From: Chloroflexota bacterium | GTDB taxonomy: Bacteria > Chloroflexota > Anaerolineae > Anaerolineales > UBA4823 | DNA length: 36,623 bases | Direction of reading: 5' to 3' | Assembly: GCA_020349245.1 (NCBI GenBank) | Contig: CP070764.1 | Location: 1,757,202-1,793,824, forward strand | Shown: piece by piece, positions 23,356 through 31,048 of the stretch | How positions within the stretch are numbered: position 1 is the first letter of the stretch | Layout: every line of letters begins with the position of its first letter | Notes under the pieces: model-generated | Database searches by the model: none | What the model was told of the DNA's origin: nothing | Seen by the model: the letters and a program-made list of their open reading frames with translations, nothing else | Position numbers and translations under genes: made by a program

Positions 23356-23925
23356 TTAAGCGTGCTGTTTGCCAATGATGCGTGTGCCGGTATCGACTTT
23401 AATTATTGCATCTGGATTATCTGGTACAGGGATAGGGGCACCAGTCGCCGGATCGGTCTCGACAATCAGTTCTCCTTCAGGTGATTCGATCCGGACCACA
23501 AATTGATCCAAAGAGCGCGGGGCGGGTCCTTGAATGTATTTCCCATCCTTTTCGAATTGAGAACCATGGCAGGGACAAATGTATTTTATTTCCTGTCCGT
23601 TCCAGTTATATAAGCAACCGAGATGTGTACACACTTTGTAAAGGGCAACCAAACCTTCAGGCGTGTGGCTCAACCAGAATTTTGTTTTGGCGTAGTTATC
23701 CGGAGGATCACTGATATTTGGCAAATTTTCGACGGTTCCAACGGTTATCACACCCCCAAACTCGCCTTCCTTGAAGCGCGGTAAGGCAAAAAGGTAAGTA
23801 ATACCAGCGACAGAAATAGTAAAAAATCCTAGAGAGACCAGCCAGGCATAGTTCAAAAATTCTCGGCGATTAATGGGTAATCTTTCTTTCGCTTCTTCGT
23901 TTGGACTAACTTCCTCAGCGGCCAT
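23356..23925 (-). CDS. Rieske [2Fe-2S] protein
   Basis: 189 residues. An N-terminal 'NRREFLNYAWLVSLGFFTISVAGITYLF' is a twin-Arg-like membrane anchor (RRE, without a full consensus). The cluster-binding motifs are CTHLGC near residue 101 and CPCHGSQFEKDG near 121, giving the two Cys and two His ligands plus a disulfide pair. It takes electrons from menaquinol at cytochrome b and passes them to cytochrome c. ATG 23925 is chosen because AGAGGAG lies nine bases upstream; an upstream extension has no support. It is the first gene of the four-gene operon and has a clear promoter and operator-like repeat. Confidence 0.93.
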   Translation of the reverse strand: MAAEEVSPNEEAKERLPINRREFLNYAWLVSLGFFTISVAGITYLFALPRFKEGEFGGVITVGTVENLPNISDPPDNYAKTKFWLSHTPEGLVALYKVCTHLGCLYNWNGQEIKYICPCHGSQFEKDGKYIQGPAPRSLDQFVVRIESPEGELIVETDPATGAPIPVPDNPDAIIKVDTGTRIIGKQHA

Positions 23926-23965
23926 AGATGAGCGCTCCTCTCTTAATCTATCATTAACAAAAGGT

Positions 23966-23994
23966 ATTTTAGCATAATGATTGTGAGGGAACAA
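23966..23994 (-). promoter_or_regulatory. Promoter of the Rieske/cytochrome b operon
   Basis: On the minus strand TTGTTC (23989-23994), a 17-base spacer, and TGC-TAAAAT (-10 at 23966-23971). The transcript would start near 23959, about 35 bases before the Rieske ATG. Confidence 0.7.
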
Positions 23995-24021
23995 GACAAT
24001 TCAGGTAAAAAACGTTCCCTC
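23985..24021. repeat. Inverted repeat overlapping the -35 of the Rieske operon
   Basis: GAGGGAAC (23985-23992) and GTTCCCTC (24014-24021) are perfect inverted arms, 21 bases apart (centre to centre about 29 bases). One arm covers the -35 hexamer. Position suggests a regulator site; no regulator is identified. Confidence 0.5.
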
Positions 24022-24124
24022 AAGATGGGAATAGTTTACCAATAATCTTTGACAAATGGAACAACAATCGCTTGATGAAGTGGTGTGATTTATTTATCCC
24101 AAAAGGATGATTCAGCCATCACCC

Positions 24125-24133
24125 TGGTAAAAT
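24125..24133 (+). promoter_or_regulatory. Extended -10 promoter for the small membrane protein gene
   Basis: TGG-TAAAAT (-10 at 24128-24133) precedes the ATG at 24177 with a Shine-Dalgarno in between. No -35 is recognised. Confidence 0.45.
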
Positions 24134-24176
24134 TTATCAATCTGTGAACAAGCTTCATTTTTGAGTGGAGGAGAAT

Positions 24177-24554
24177 ATGTCAATAGCAGAGATTCATGCC
24201 CGTTTAGCCAATACAGCGATGATTTACTGTATTATCATGGCAGTCTGGGGATTGTGGCGATTTTTTCGCAAACAGGGTATCAGTGGTGGGTATTTTGGTG
24301 CAGTTGTTGTTGCAGAGATTTTATTAGCTGCGCAGGGATTATTTGGGTTGATATTGTGGTTTGGTGCAGCTGCATATCGCCCAGGATGGGTCCATTGGTT
24401 GTACGGGATCGTTCTCCTGATGGGTGCACCAGTTGTCTATGCATATACAAAAGGCAGACAGGATCGCCCGGAGATGCTTTTGTATTCAGTGGCATTCATC
24501 ATCATGGTGGCCTTGGTATTAAGGGCTATGGTAACAGCTGCTCCACCAGTATAA
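24177..24554 (+). CDS. Small four-helix membrane protein of unknown function
   Basis: 125 residues, about four membrane helices (roughly 12-28, 40-62, 72-88, 100-118). I do not recognise the family. GGAGGAG four bases before the ATG fixes the start. Two His lie near the membrane borders of helices one and three (AEIHARLAN and WVHWLYG), with Arg/Lys-rich loops between helices. This is compatible with haem b binding in a four-helix bundle but is not proof. It is transcribed away from the Rieske operon, sharing a 250-base upstream region with it, so a link with respiration is possible. Confidence 0.75.
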   Translation: MSIAEIHARLANTAMIYCIIMAVWGLWRFFRKQGISGGYFGAVVVAEILLAAQGLFGLILWFGAAAYRPGWVHWLYGIVLLMGAPVVYAYTKGRQDRPEMLLYSVAFIIMVALVLRAMVTAAPPV

Positions 24555-24596
24555 GCTTCCTGATCATCTAGAAATTAATAGAATTGAATTGCCATC

Positions 24597-25418
24597 TCAA
24601 TCATAATTTTGATTCAAGTACGAGAGAACTAACCTGCGCCGTGTAAAATGCCCCAGAGTGATCAATTCAATGAGCATAGGGCCTCCGAAGAGAGAACGGG
24701 CGATTTGCTGAACATTTGCTCCTTCCTGGTGCATATCGAGGACCTCTTGCCCAGTGAGAACTAGATAATCGGCTTTTTCCCGGAGGTGTTTTGCCGGATT
24801 TTCCCGGACTCTCGCGCTGCTTGGGAACATTCTCACTGCAGGTAAATCAGCAACTTTTTCCAGGGATTCAATCACCTGCCAAATATCACAACCGGCCCGT
24901 AAAGCACGATCTTTTCCACCGACGTACAGGTCCCCGGTAAATAACCATTTTTCATCGGGTTCGTAAAGGCACACATGGTCCGAGGTATGTCCAGGCGTGT
25001 AGATTACCCGGAACCTGTAATTCTCTGTCGCAATCAAAGATCCTGCTTCGAAAGGTTTGGCGAAAGAAGATCCAACCTGTCCCCAAAAAATATGTCGGTA
25101 AGGGTGAAGAGGCTGATATTCTTCTGGTGATTCCAAGATTTTTATGCTTGCGGGATGGGCATAAATTTGCAAATCTGGATTTCTCTGTTGCAGGTGGAAA
25201 TTTGCACCGATATGATCTTCATGACTGTGAGTATTGATGATTCCATCGATCTTCTGGTCAGCTAATAATCGAAGGAGTTCTCGGGCTGTATGAGCACAGC
25301 CGGTATCGATCATCCAGTTATCCACCAGGTATGCTGTAGTCCAGTATCTTCGAATACCGTAGATATCACGACTCAGATCAAAACGGGTGACCTTTCCATA
25401 TTGGGTTGTTCTTATCAT
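24597..25418 (-). CDS. Metallo-beta-lactamase-fold hydrolase
   Basis: 273 residues. The metal-binding motif is THSHEDHIG near residue 63 (HxHxDH), with further ligands in PGHTSDH near 144 and TGDLYVGG near 160. The layout matches the glyoxalase II/MBL-fold hydrolase group. An N-terminal region 'TTAYLVDNWMIDTGCAH' is the usual strand pair before the metal loop. The substrate is unknown; thioester or lactone hydrolysis is possible. The C-terminal 70 residues contain a helical 'LVLTGQEVLDMHQEGANVQQIARSLFGG', possibly for oligomerisation or substrate choice. No good Shine-Dalgarno precedes ATG 25418. It follows the DNA glycosylase gene by 84 bases. Confidence 0.85.
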   Translation of the reverse strand: MIRTTQYGKVTRFDLSRDIYGIRRYWTTAYLVDNWMIDTGCAHTARELLRLLADQKIDGIINTHSHEDHIGANFHLQQRNPDLQIYAHPASIKILESPEEYQPLHPYRHIFWGQVGSSFAKPFEAGSLIATENYRFRVIYTPGHTSDHVCLYEPDEKWLFTGDLYVGGKDRALRAGCDIWQVIESLEKVADLPAVRMFPSSARVRENPAKHLREKADYLVLTGQEVLDMHQEGANVQQIARSLFGGPMLIELITLGHFTRRRLVLSYLNQNYD

Positions 25419-25502
25419 GTCACAGGTGGAGGCAATCGATTATTTGTTAGGCTGTTTATGTTCCTGCTTGTAAATCGCTCAAGCCTGGAATATTTTAACT
25501 GG

Positions 25503-26390
25503 TCACTGCTCTGCGGGGTAGGACCAATCCCAGAGCCAGTATGCCAGCCCTTTCCACTTCCCCCATTTCTCAAATACTTGTTCTACTTCATCTCTGCTGA
25601 TTGGCTTTCCGCCAAAGAATTCATGCGAGACCATTTTGAATGCCCATGAGTCGATCGTCAGATAATTGTAATGTCCTACCAGCATGAGAAGGTTTGCAGC
25701 TGCATAATTACCAATGCCTTTGATTGCTAGTAGCTTTTTGCGAACGTCCTCGGTAGGTAAATCGATATCTTTCATGGATTCGAGATCTAACTCTCCAGAT
25801 ACGATATCTCGAGCCAATTGAAGTATATAAGGGGCGCGGTACCCAAGACGAGTGTCATTCCGCAGTGTTTCTTCATCGGTTTTAGCAATCTCATTCGGCG
25901 TTGGAAAGGCATGTCTGGAAGTATCCTCTGGAAGTGTATCTCCAAATTGATTGACGAATGCCTCTGTCATGCGGATGGTACCACCCCAGGCAGTGTTTGT
26001 GGTTAAGATGGTCTTAACGGTGTCTTCAAAAAGGGTCGGGGAGCGAAGCAAGCGACCCTGAGCTTTATCTTCAACGTGTTGCAGTTTTGGTTCACGCCTG
26101 GCGAGCTCGTAAAACTCAGAGAACTCTTCATTCAGAGCCAGCATCCAGGTTACGCTATCGGTTATCTCTTCTTCTTCAGGCGTACCAAGATTTGATTTCG
26201 ACTTAATAACTACTCCATCTGCAGTTTCTTCTATCTGGAGGTGAACAGTACGCCCATTTTTCAAATGGATTGTATATTCCAGGCTGTTTTTCTCGTCATC
26301 ATAATCGAATGGTGACAATCTTGCCCATCCATGGGAATGAATGACAGAACTTAACGAGAAAGGCTTTTTAGCACGAAGTTTAATTTGCAT
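25503..26390 (-). CDS. HhH-GPD family DNA glycosylase (AlkA/OGG-like)
   Basis: 295 residues. The C-terminal half has the helix-hairpin-helix 'LLAIKGIGNYAAANLLML' near residue 224 and the catalytic Asp in LTIDSWAF near 247. The N-terminal part (1-85) looks like the beta-rich domain of AlkA/OGG1 proteins. 'SPTLFEDTVKTILTTNTAWGGTIRM' near 118 is the first helix pair of the glycosylase domain. The hairpin has no obvious catalytic Lys, so a monofunctional, alkyl-base type activity is more likely than a lyase. It acts in base excision repair. GGTGAG lies just before ATG 26390. Confidence 0.85.
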   Translation of the reverse strand: MQIKLRAKKPFSLSSVIHSHGWARLSPFDYDDEKNSLEYTIHLKNGRTVHLQIEETADGVVIKSKSNLGTPEEEEITDSVTWMLALNEEFSEFYELARREPKLQHVEDKAQGRLLRSPTLFEDTVKTILTTNTAWGGTIRMTEAFVNQFGDTLPEDTSRHAFPTPNEIAKTDEETLRNDTRLGYRAPYILQLARDIVSGELDLESMKDIDLPTEDVRKKLLAIKGIGNYAAANLLMLVGHYNYLTIDSWAFKMVSHEFFGGKPISRDEVEQVFEKWGKWKGLAYWLWDWSYPAEQ

Positions 26391-26820
26391 TGCTCACCCG
26401 AATCTCCGAGTTTCGATAAATTTCTTTCCATGATAACTTTACTTAGATTCTGGAACCTTGGTTTGTTATCCCACAGACCATGGGCTTTCTATTCTGTGCA
26501 AAATGAATTTAGAATTGTTACCGGTATTAGTTTTCTCTGTGTGGCTAGGGAGCTGGATTTCCTGCTCTCTTCTCCTATCAATATAGGTCTTCCAATTATA
26601 TGGTTAAATAAAATCGGCAGTGGAACGGCTTTGGTCATAATCTCTATAGGATTGAGAAAAAAGCGGTTGGGGGAGGAGAATATCTTATCTAGGCTATGCT
26701 AAATTCAAAAAAAACAGCCCTAGAAGGGGTTTCTCTACCCGGTCTATGTCCAGGGTCATCCAGGTCAAATTTATTCAATTTTGGCTTATTTCCTTCAATT
26801 TGCTCGATTAAAAAAAACAG
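26391..26820. other. Gene-free stretch upstream of the DNA glycosylase and tRNA-Ser
   Basis: About 430 bases, AT-rich, without a convincing gene on either strand. Two copies of the eleven-base string AAAAAAAACAG occur (26707-26717 and 26810-26820); on the minus strand both read CTG followed by eight T. The second is the tRNA 3' trailer. Confidence 0.5.
26810..26820 (-). terminator. T tract after tRNA-Ser
   Basis: On the minus strand CTG plus eight T follows the tRNA 3' end directly. There is no separate hairpin; the tRNA acceptor and T stems may serve in that role. Weak call. Confidence 0.4.
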
Positions 26821-26907
26821 CGGAGAGGGCGGGATTCGAACCCGCGTTACCTTTCGGTAAACGCGCTCTCCAGGCGCGCGCACTAGGCCAGACTATGCGA
26901 CCTCTCC
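26821..26907 (-). tRNA. tRNA-Ser (anticodon GGA)
   Basis: 87 nucleotides with a long variable arm, as expected for tRNA-Ser. The acceptor stem GGAGAGG (26901-26907) pairs with CCTCTCC (26822-26828). The anticodon loop CTGGAGA has GGA at 26869-26871, flanked by a CGCGC/GCGCG stem, and reads UCC and UCU. The T loop is GGTTCGAATCC. CCA is not encoded. The promoter is immediately upstream. Confidence 0.95.
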
Positions 26908-26944
26908 ATTAAATCCTGCCACCTTATCCCTTGTGGCGGCGGAA

Positions 26945-26973
26945 ATTATACCATGGCAATATTCCGATGACAG
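26945..26973 (-). promoter_or_regulatory. Promoter of tRNA-Ser
   Basis: On the minus strand CTGTCA (26968-26973), a 17-base spacer, and TGG-TATAAT (-10 at 26945-26950). It ends about 38 bases before the mature tRNA 5' end, leaving a short leader for processing. Confidence 0.75.
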
Positions 26974-26995
26974 CTAGAGTTAAACATAGGAAGGT

Positions 26996-27913
26996 CTAAC
27001 CCTGGGCTTGACGCTTTTCAAAAATCAGTAGGGATCCTTCCCAATCCCTTTTAAATCCAGTTGAAACCAGAACTTCTTCCATGCCTGGAAGCATCGGTGC
27101 CATCCAGTTCACACCGGCGTAACCAGATTGATTGGTAAATTTGCGGACCGCGTGTAATAATTCAGCTAATTTCTCTCTATCACAGGCTAACATCCGAATA
27201 CGCGCCCAAGTTTCTTCACCATCTTTCTTATCGACCATGAGGAGAATGCCTTGTTGCCCTTCCCACCACCAGGCTTGGTTGCCCTGCAGGTAAGCGACAA
27301 AATATTCTTCTTTCGGTTCAGCAAATTGCCAACCCAGATCCATGATGCCGAACGGTAATCGGTCTTTCTGCGGATCTTTTAACCATGTGATCGCGTCAGG
27401 AATATCCTCCAGGGTGAATCTTTGGAATGGCGAATGCTGGGCATCAATAAAGTTATCGACTGTCTTTTCAGCTTTATAAATTGAATACTCTCCAATTGTT
27501 TCAAATCCCCATTTCCTGGAGAGGTGTTTGACTGGCTCGCGTGCGGATGAGGTTGCCAATCTGAGAACACCCGATCCATATCGCTGCCAAAATTCCAGGA
27601 GATAACCATGCAATCGAGACGCAATCCTGTTACCTTCAAATTTGGGATGCACCCGCAAACCTTCCATCCACCAATCGCCTGCGGAGAGTTTGGTCAGCTT
27701 CGCAAATCCAGCTACTTTTCCTTTCCACTCGGCGACTGCTAATATCCCCTGAGGGTCTGAGAGCCACGCTTCCCACACATCTGGAATATAATCATCCCCT
27801 TCCCAGATCCAGCGGGTCAATTCAAACATACCCGGGGTGTCTTTTGGCAACGCAGGCCGACAAACAATGGGTTGGTAATCAACCAGGGATGGAGGGTACA
27901 TTTTCAGAATCAC
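26996..27913 (-). CDS. GNAT-family N-acetyltransferase
   Basis: 305 residues. The N-terminal half (about 15-150) is a GNAT domain: 'GILAVAEWKGKVAGFAKL' forms the central strands, and 'EGLRVHPKFEGNRIASRLHGYLLEF' is motif A, which binds acetyl-CoA. 'SAREPVKHLSRKWGFETIGEY' is the typical C-terminal motif B end. The second half is less clear and may be a degenerate second acetyltransferase fold, with 'LEELAELLHAVRKF'-like helices late. The start is a GTG at 27913, overlapping the glycosidase stop as GTGA, so the two are coupled; an ATG at 27901 is the alternative. The substrate is unknown. Confidence 0.8.
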   Translation of the reverse strand: MILKMYPPSLVDYQPIVCRPALPKDTPGMFELTRWIWEGDDYIPDVWEAWLSDPQGILAVAEWKGKVAGFAKLTKLSAGDWWMEGLRVHPKFEGNRIASRLHGYLLEFWQRYGSGVLRLATSSAREPVKHLSRKWGFETIGEYSIYKAEKTVDNFIDAQHSPFQRFTLEDIPDAITWLKDPQKDRLPFGIMDLGWQFAEPKEEYFVAYLQGNQAWWWEGQQGILLMVDKKDGEETWARIRMLACDREKLAELLHAVRKFTNQSGYAGVNWMAPMLPGMEEVLVSTGFKRDWEGSLLIFEKRQAQG

Positions 27914-29241
27914 AAACCGGGAAACATCTGATCGTAAATCTGCGGGGCATACTTCTCAACCATCTCAGATGAGATCTTATTGTTGGAACAAATTTCTGCA
28001 AATAAATCGGCGCTTGGACGTTTTTTGCGGATCTGGGTTTCAATATCTATCTCCCAGAGACCAAATCGCTGAGTCCATCCTCGCTCCCATTCAAAATTAT
28101 CCACCAGGGTCCAGTGGAAATATCCTTTTATTGGCCAATTGAAGTTGATCCCTCTCCACACCTGATGCAAGTGCTGTAGGAGATACCTCGGGCGTATCCT
28201 ATCATCCTGATCTTCAATACCATTTTCAGTGATAATGATCGGGATGTTGAACTGCGTTCCCCATTTTAATGCTTCAAACATCCCTGCTGGTTCGTTGGCG
28301 ATAAAACCGGTGGTGCTCAACTCTGCACCTGGACGCAAGAACAGGTGGATGAAGTGTTCCTCCGGATGAAGTAAGCTGAATACAACCTGGTCACGCGTGT
28401 AGTAATTCAGACCCAAAAAATCCTGTGTACCTCTCGCTTCCGGAATTCTCTTGCGAGTAAGGATCAGACGCAAAACACCATCATTTATCGCTCCAGGAAA
28501 AGCATTATTAAAAACACTGGATGCCAGACTCGCTGACATCCGATCTAGTGGATTCCATGCATGTGATGGTATGAAACTGCGATAATTGACTGCATATCCA
28601 ACTCGAGCTGTCGGCTGAACGTTATGGATGGTGTGGTAAGCAGAACTATGTGCTCGCACCAGATTGGCATAGACTCTTCCTATGCTACTGAGGCTTTTTT
28701 TTCCAGGCGGGAATGTGCCAAGTAAATATGCAAATATCACCAAGACATTGGGTTCATTAATCGTAATCCACAAATTTGCATATTCAGATAGGGCTTGAAC
28801 AGTCTTTTTGACATACGCCTCAAACAGATTGATGATGGCTTCATTTTCCCATCCGCCTAGTTCACTCACCCAAAGGGGGTCGCAGAAATGATGCAGCGTC
28901 ACCAGGGGGGTGATTTTAAGTTCATACAGGCGTCTTAACATCTCGCGGTAATGGTCTAAGGCGTCCTCATCCCAACGATCGGGTGTAGGTTGTACCCGAC
29001 TCCACTCGATGGAGAAGCGGTGGGCGTTCTGACCACCTTCCACAATTCGCTCAAAATCTTCTCGCCAGCGACCACCCCACCAATCACAAGCCAGACCAGA
29101 TTTTTGCCCACCAACAATCCGCCCTGGCTGTTGCTCCCAAGCCCAAAAATTATTGTTTCGATTATTTCCTTCCACCTGGTGGGATGAAGTGGCAGTCCCC
29201 CATAGAAAACCCCGTGGGAAATGGAATGTGGCTTGCGGCAT
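27910..29241 (-). CDS. Glycoside hydrolase family 1 beta-glycosidase
   Basis: 443 residues, full length for GH1. It starts with FPRGFLWGTATSSHQVEG, the standard GH1 N-terminal signature. The acid/base Glu is in TINEPN near residue 162 and the nucleophile Glu is in ITENGIE near residue 339, with NYYTRD and FHWTLVDNFEWERGW in between and after. GH1 enzymes are retaining beta-glucosidases, beta-galactosidases and relatives; specificity cannot be read here. There is no signal peptide, so it acts in the cytoplasm on imported sugars. GGAG lies six bases before the ATG. It overlaps the acetyltransferase by four bases. Confidence 0.93.
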   Translation of the reverse strand: MPQATFHFPRGFLWGTATSSHQVEGNNRNNNFWAWEQQPGRIVGGQKSGLACDWWGGRWREDFERIVEGGQNAHRFSIEWSRVQPTPDRWDEDALDHYREMLRRLYELKITPLVTLHHFCDPLWVSELGGWENEAIINLFEAYVKKTVQALSEYANLWITINEPNVLVIFAYLLGTFPPGKKSLSSIGRVYANLVRAHSSAYHTIHNVQPTARVGYAVNYRSFIPSHAWNPLDRMSASLASSVFNNAFPGAINDGVLRLILTRKRIPEARGTQDFLGLNYYTRDQVVFSLLHPEEHFIHLFLRPGAELSTTGFIANEPAGMFEALKWGTQFNIPIIITENGIEDQDDRIRPRYLLQHLHQVWRGINFNWPIKGYFHWTLVDNFEWERGWTQRFGLWEIDIETQIRKKRPSADLFAEICSNNKISSEMVEKYAPQIYDQMFPGL

Positions 29242-29351
29242 TTACTACTCCATGGAAACAGGATTCAAGGAGATCAGGTCAATTGTAGTCAGTGTTACAT
29301 TTTTTGACAACCGGGTTTTCAAATATGGATCGCTAAAAATCCGAAACTTAA

Positions 29352-29360
29352 TGGTACATT
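29352..29360 (+). promoter_or_regulatory. Extended -10 giving a leaderless thiolase mRNA
   Basis: TGG-TACATT (-10 at 29355-29360) is followed by TAAGCC and the ATG at 29367. This is the same six-base gap as at 4824 and 10144. No Shine-Dalgarno lies before the ATG. Confidence 0.55.
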
Positions 29361-29366
29361 TAAGCC

Positions 29367-30503
29367 ATGTCAGAAGCCTATATTCTCTCGGCAGTTAGGA
29401 CTCCAATTGGGATCGGAAAAGCCAATGGCTCCCTGGCGAAATTCAATCCAGTTGATCTGGGGGCAATCGTCATGTTAGCTGCAGTTGATCGGGCAGGGAT
29501 CCTCCCAGAGATTATCGATGATGTAATTTGGGGATGTGTAACCCAAATAGACGATCAAGGGGCAAACTTAGCCCGCCTTTCAGTACTTAAAGCTGGTTTT
29601 CCGGTCAGCGTACCGGCAGTGTCTCTGAACCGAATGTGTGGATCGAGTCAGCAGGCAGTTCATTTTGCTGCACAGGCAATCCTTTCCGGGGATGCGGATT
29701 TGGTGATTGCAGGTGGAACCGAAATGATGTCCCACCAGCCCATAGGCTCTGACTGGCCAAAACACTGGCCGCAAGATTTTCCCTACAAACTTGTCCACCA
29801 GGGGATAAGTGCTGAATTAATGGCAGAAAAATGGGGTATACCTCGCGATCAATTGGATGATTACGCTTACCAAAGTCATTTCCGGGCGATGAAAGCTATG
29901 GAAAGGAACTACTTCGATGATCAAATCATAACTGTCATTCCACCTGGTGAAGAAGAGCCTGTCGAAGTAGATCAGGGGGTTCGTATTCCTCCTGACCGGG
30001 AAAAAATGCGCGCCCTGCAGCCGGTTTTCAAACCGGATGGGGTGATAACTGCGGGAAATTCCAGCCAGGTCAGCGATGCAGCTGCTGCTCTGGTCATTGC
30101 TTCTCCGAAAGTCGTTGGAAGGTTCAACTTGCTCCCCCGGGCACGGATAGTTGAACGCGTGGTGGTCGGATCGGATCCTGTCCTGATGTTGGATGGCCCG
30201 ATCTCGGCCACGGAAAAAATTTTGGAGAGGACTGGCTTGAAGCTTTCTGATATTGATGTCGTTGAAATCAATGAAGCATTTGCTTCGGTCGTGTTAGCCT
30301 GGGCTGAAGAGCTTGGAGCAGATATGGAGCGTGTCAATCCGAATGGCGGTGCAATTGCACTCGGTCATCCGCTAGGTGCAACGGGTGCGGTCTTGATGAC
30401 CAAATTGCTCAACGAACTTGAGCGCGGTGGTGGGAGAATCGGACTGCAGACGATGTGCATTGGCCATGGTATGGCTACCGCGACGATGATCGAGAAACTT
30501 TAA
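29367..30503 (+). CDS. Thiolase (acetyl-CoA acetyltransferase family)
   Basis: 378 residues. The active-site Cys is in NRMCGSSQQA near residue 90. The C-terminal signature has NPNGGAIALGHPLGATGA with the catalytic His, and the second Cys is in MCIGHGMATA. The enzyme makes or cleaves beta-ketoacyl-CoA, by condensing two acetyl-CoA or finishing a round of fatty-acid oxidation. It belongs with the ETF-linked oxidoreductase at the start of the window in a possible fatty-acid oxidation theme, though the genes are far apart. folK starts immediately after its stop, so folK is expressed from the thiolase transcript. Confidence 0.93.
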   Translation: MSEAYILSAVRTPIGIGKANGSLAKFNPVDLGAIVMLAAVDRAGILPEIIDDVIWGCVTQIDDQGANLARLSVLKAGFPVSVPAVSLNRMCGSSQQAVHFAAQAILSGDADLVIAGGTEMMSHQPIGSDWPKHWPQDFPYKLVHQGISAELMAEKWGIPRDQLDDYAYQSHFRAMKAMERNYFDDQIITVIPPGEEEPVEVDQGVRIPPDREKMRALQPVFKPDGVITAGNSSQVSDAAAALVIASPKVVGRFNLLPRARIVERVVVGSDPVLMLDGPISATEKILERTGLKLSDIDVVEINEAFASVVLAWAEELGADMERVNPNGGAIALGHPLGATGAVLMTKLLNELERGGGRIGLQTMCIGHGMATATMIEKL

Positions 30504-31010
30504 ATGAAGAGCATCGTTTATATTGCCTTGGGTTCAAATCTCGGTGATCGAGCCGGGAATCTGAGAGCTGCGATTAAAGCTTTAGAACCAGCTGTGTGTC
30601 CTTTAAAATGCTCTCCGGTTTATGAAACGCCTCCTTGGGGTTATCTTGACCAACCCAAATTTCTCAACCAAGTTGTAGAAGCTGAAACGGATCTTTCCCC
30701 CATGGAATTACTGGGTTTACTCAAGGAAATCGAAGGTCATATTGGAAGAAAGAAATCAGTTCGCTACGGACCACGGCTGATCGATTTGGATATAATCCTA
30801 TACAATAATGAAGTGATAAATACTCCTCCGCTGATCATTCCTCATCCACATTTTGCAGAGCGCAGCTTTGTATTGCTGCCTTTAGCAGATTTGAATCCAG
30901 ATTTGCTCCATCCAACCAATGGTAAAAGCATTTCAGAATTGCTTGCTAAAGTGGAGACAAATGGAATTATCCAGGTCTCGCCCGAAGGCTGCGATCATTT
31001 GGGGCAGTAA
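30504..31010 (+). CDS. folK: 2-amino-4-hydroxy-6-hydroxymethyldihydropteridine pyrophosphokinase
   Basis: 168 residues, normal size. It begins IALGSNLGDRAGNL, then 'VYETPPWGYLDQPKFLNQVVEAET' and 'GPRLIDLDIILYNN', followed by PHPHFAERSFVLLPLADL. All the HPPK signatures are present: the substrate-binding loop and the RxxDxDI motif. It transfers pyrophosphate from ATP to the pterin, the step before dihydropteroate synthase in folate synthesis. Its ATG abuts the thiolase stop with no gap. folP lies about 520 bases downstream, with one small gene between. Confidence 0.95.
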   Translation: MKSIVYIALGSNLGDRAGNLRAAIKALEPAVCPLKCSPVYETPPWGYLDQPKFLNQVVEAETDLSPMELLGLLKEIEGHIGRKKSVRYGPRLIDLDIILYNNEVINTPPLIIPHPHFAERSFVLLPLADLNPDLLHPTNGKSISELLAKVETNGIIQVSPEGCDHLGQ

Positions 31011-31013
31011 GTT

Positions 31014-31022
31014 TGGTAAAAT
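31014..31022 (+). promoter_or_regulatory. Extended -10 promoter before the STAS-like gene
   Basis: TGG-TAAAAT (-10 at 31017-31022) lies 27 bases before the ATG at 31049, just after the folK stop. With the AGGAGGTG ribosome site downstream, this gives the small gene and possibly folP a promoter of their own. Confidence 0.5.
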
Positions 31023-31048
31023 CATCCCTATATACAGGAGGTGTTCTC

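Noticed and set aside
26385-26702. Plus-strand open frame of 105 codons upstream of the tRNA
   Set aside because: No ribosome site, overlaps the start of the glycosylase gene, and the translation shows no recognisable pattern.
26707-26738. Possible minus-strand hairpin terminator before the eight-T run
   Set aside because: The stem is only about three stable base pairs with a mismatch on the RNA strand.
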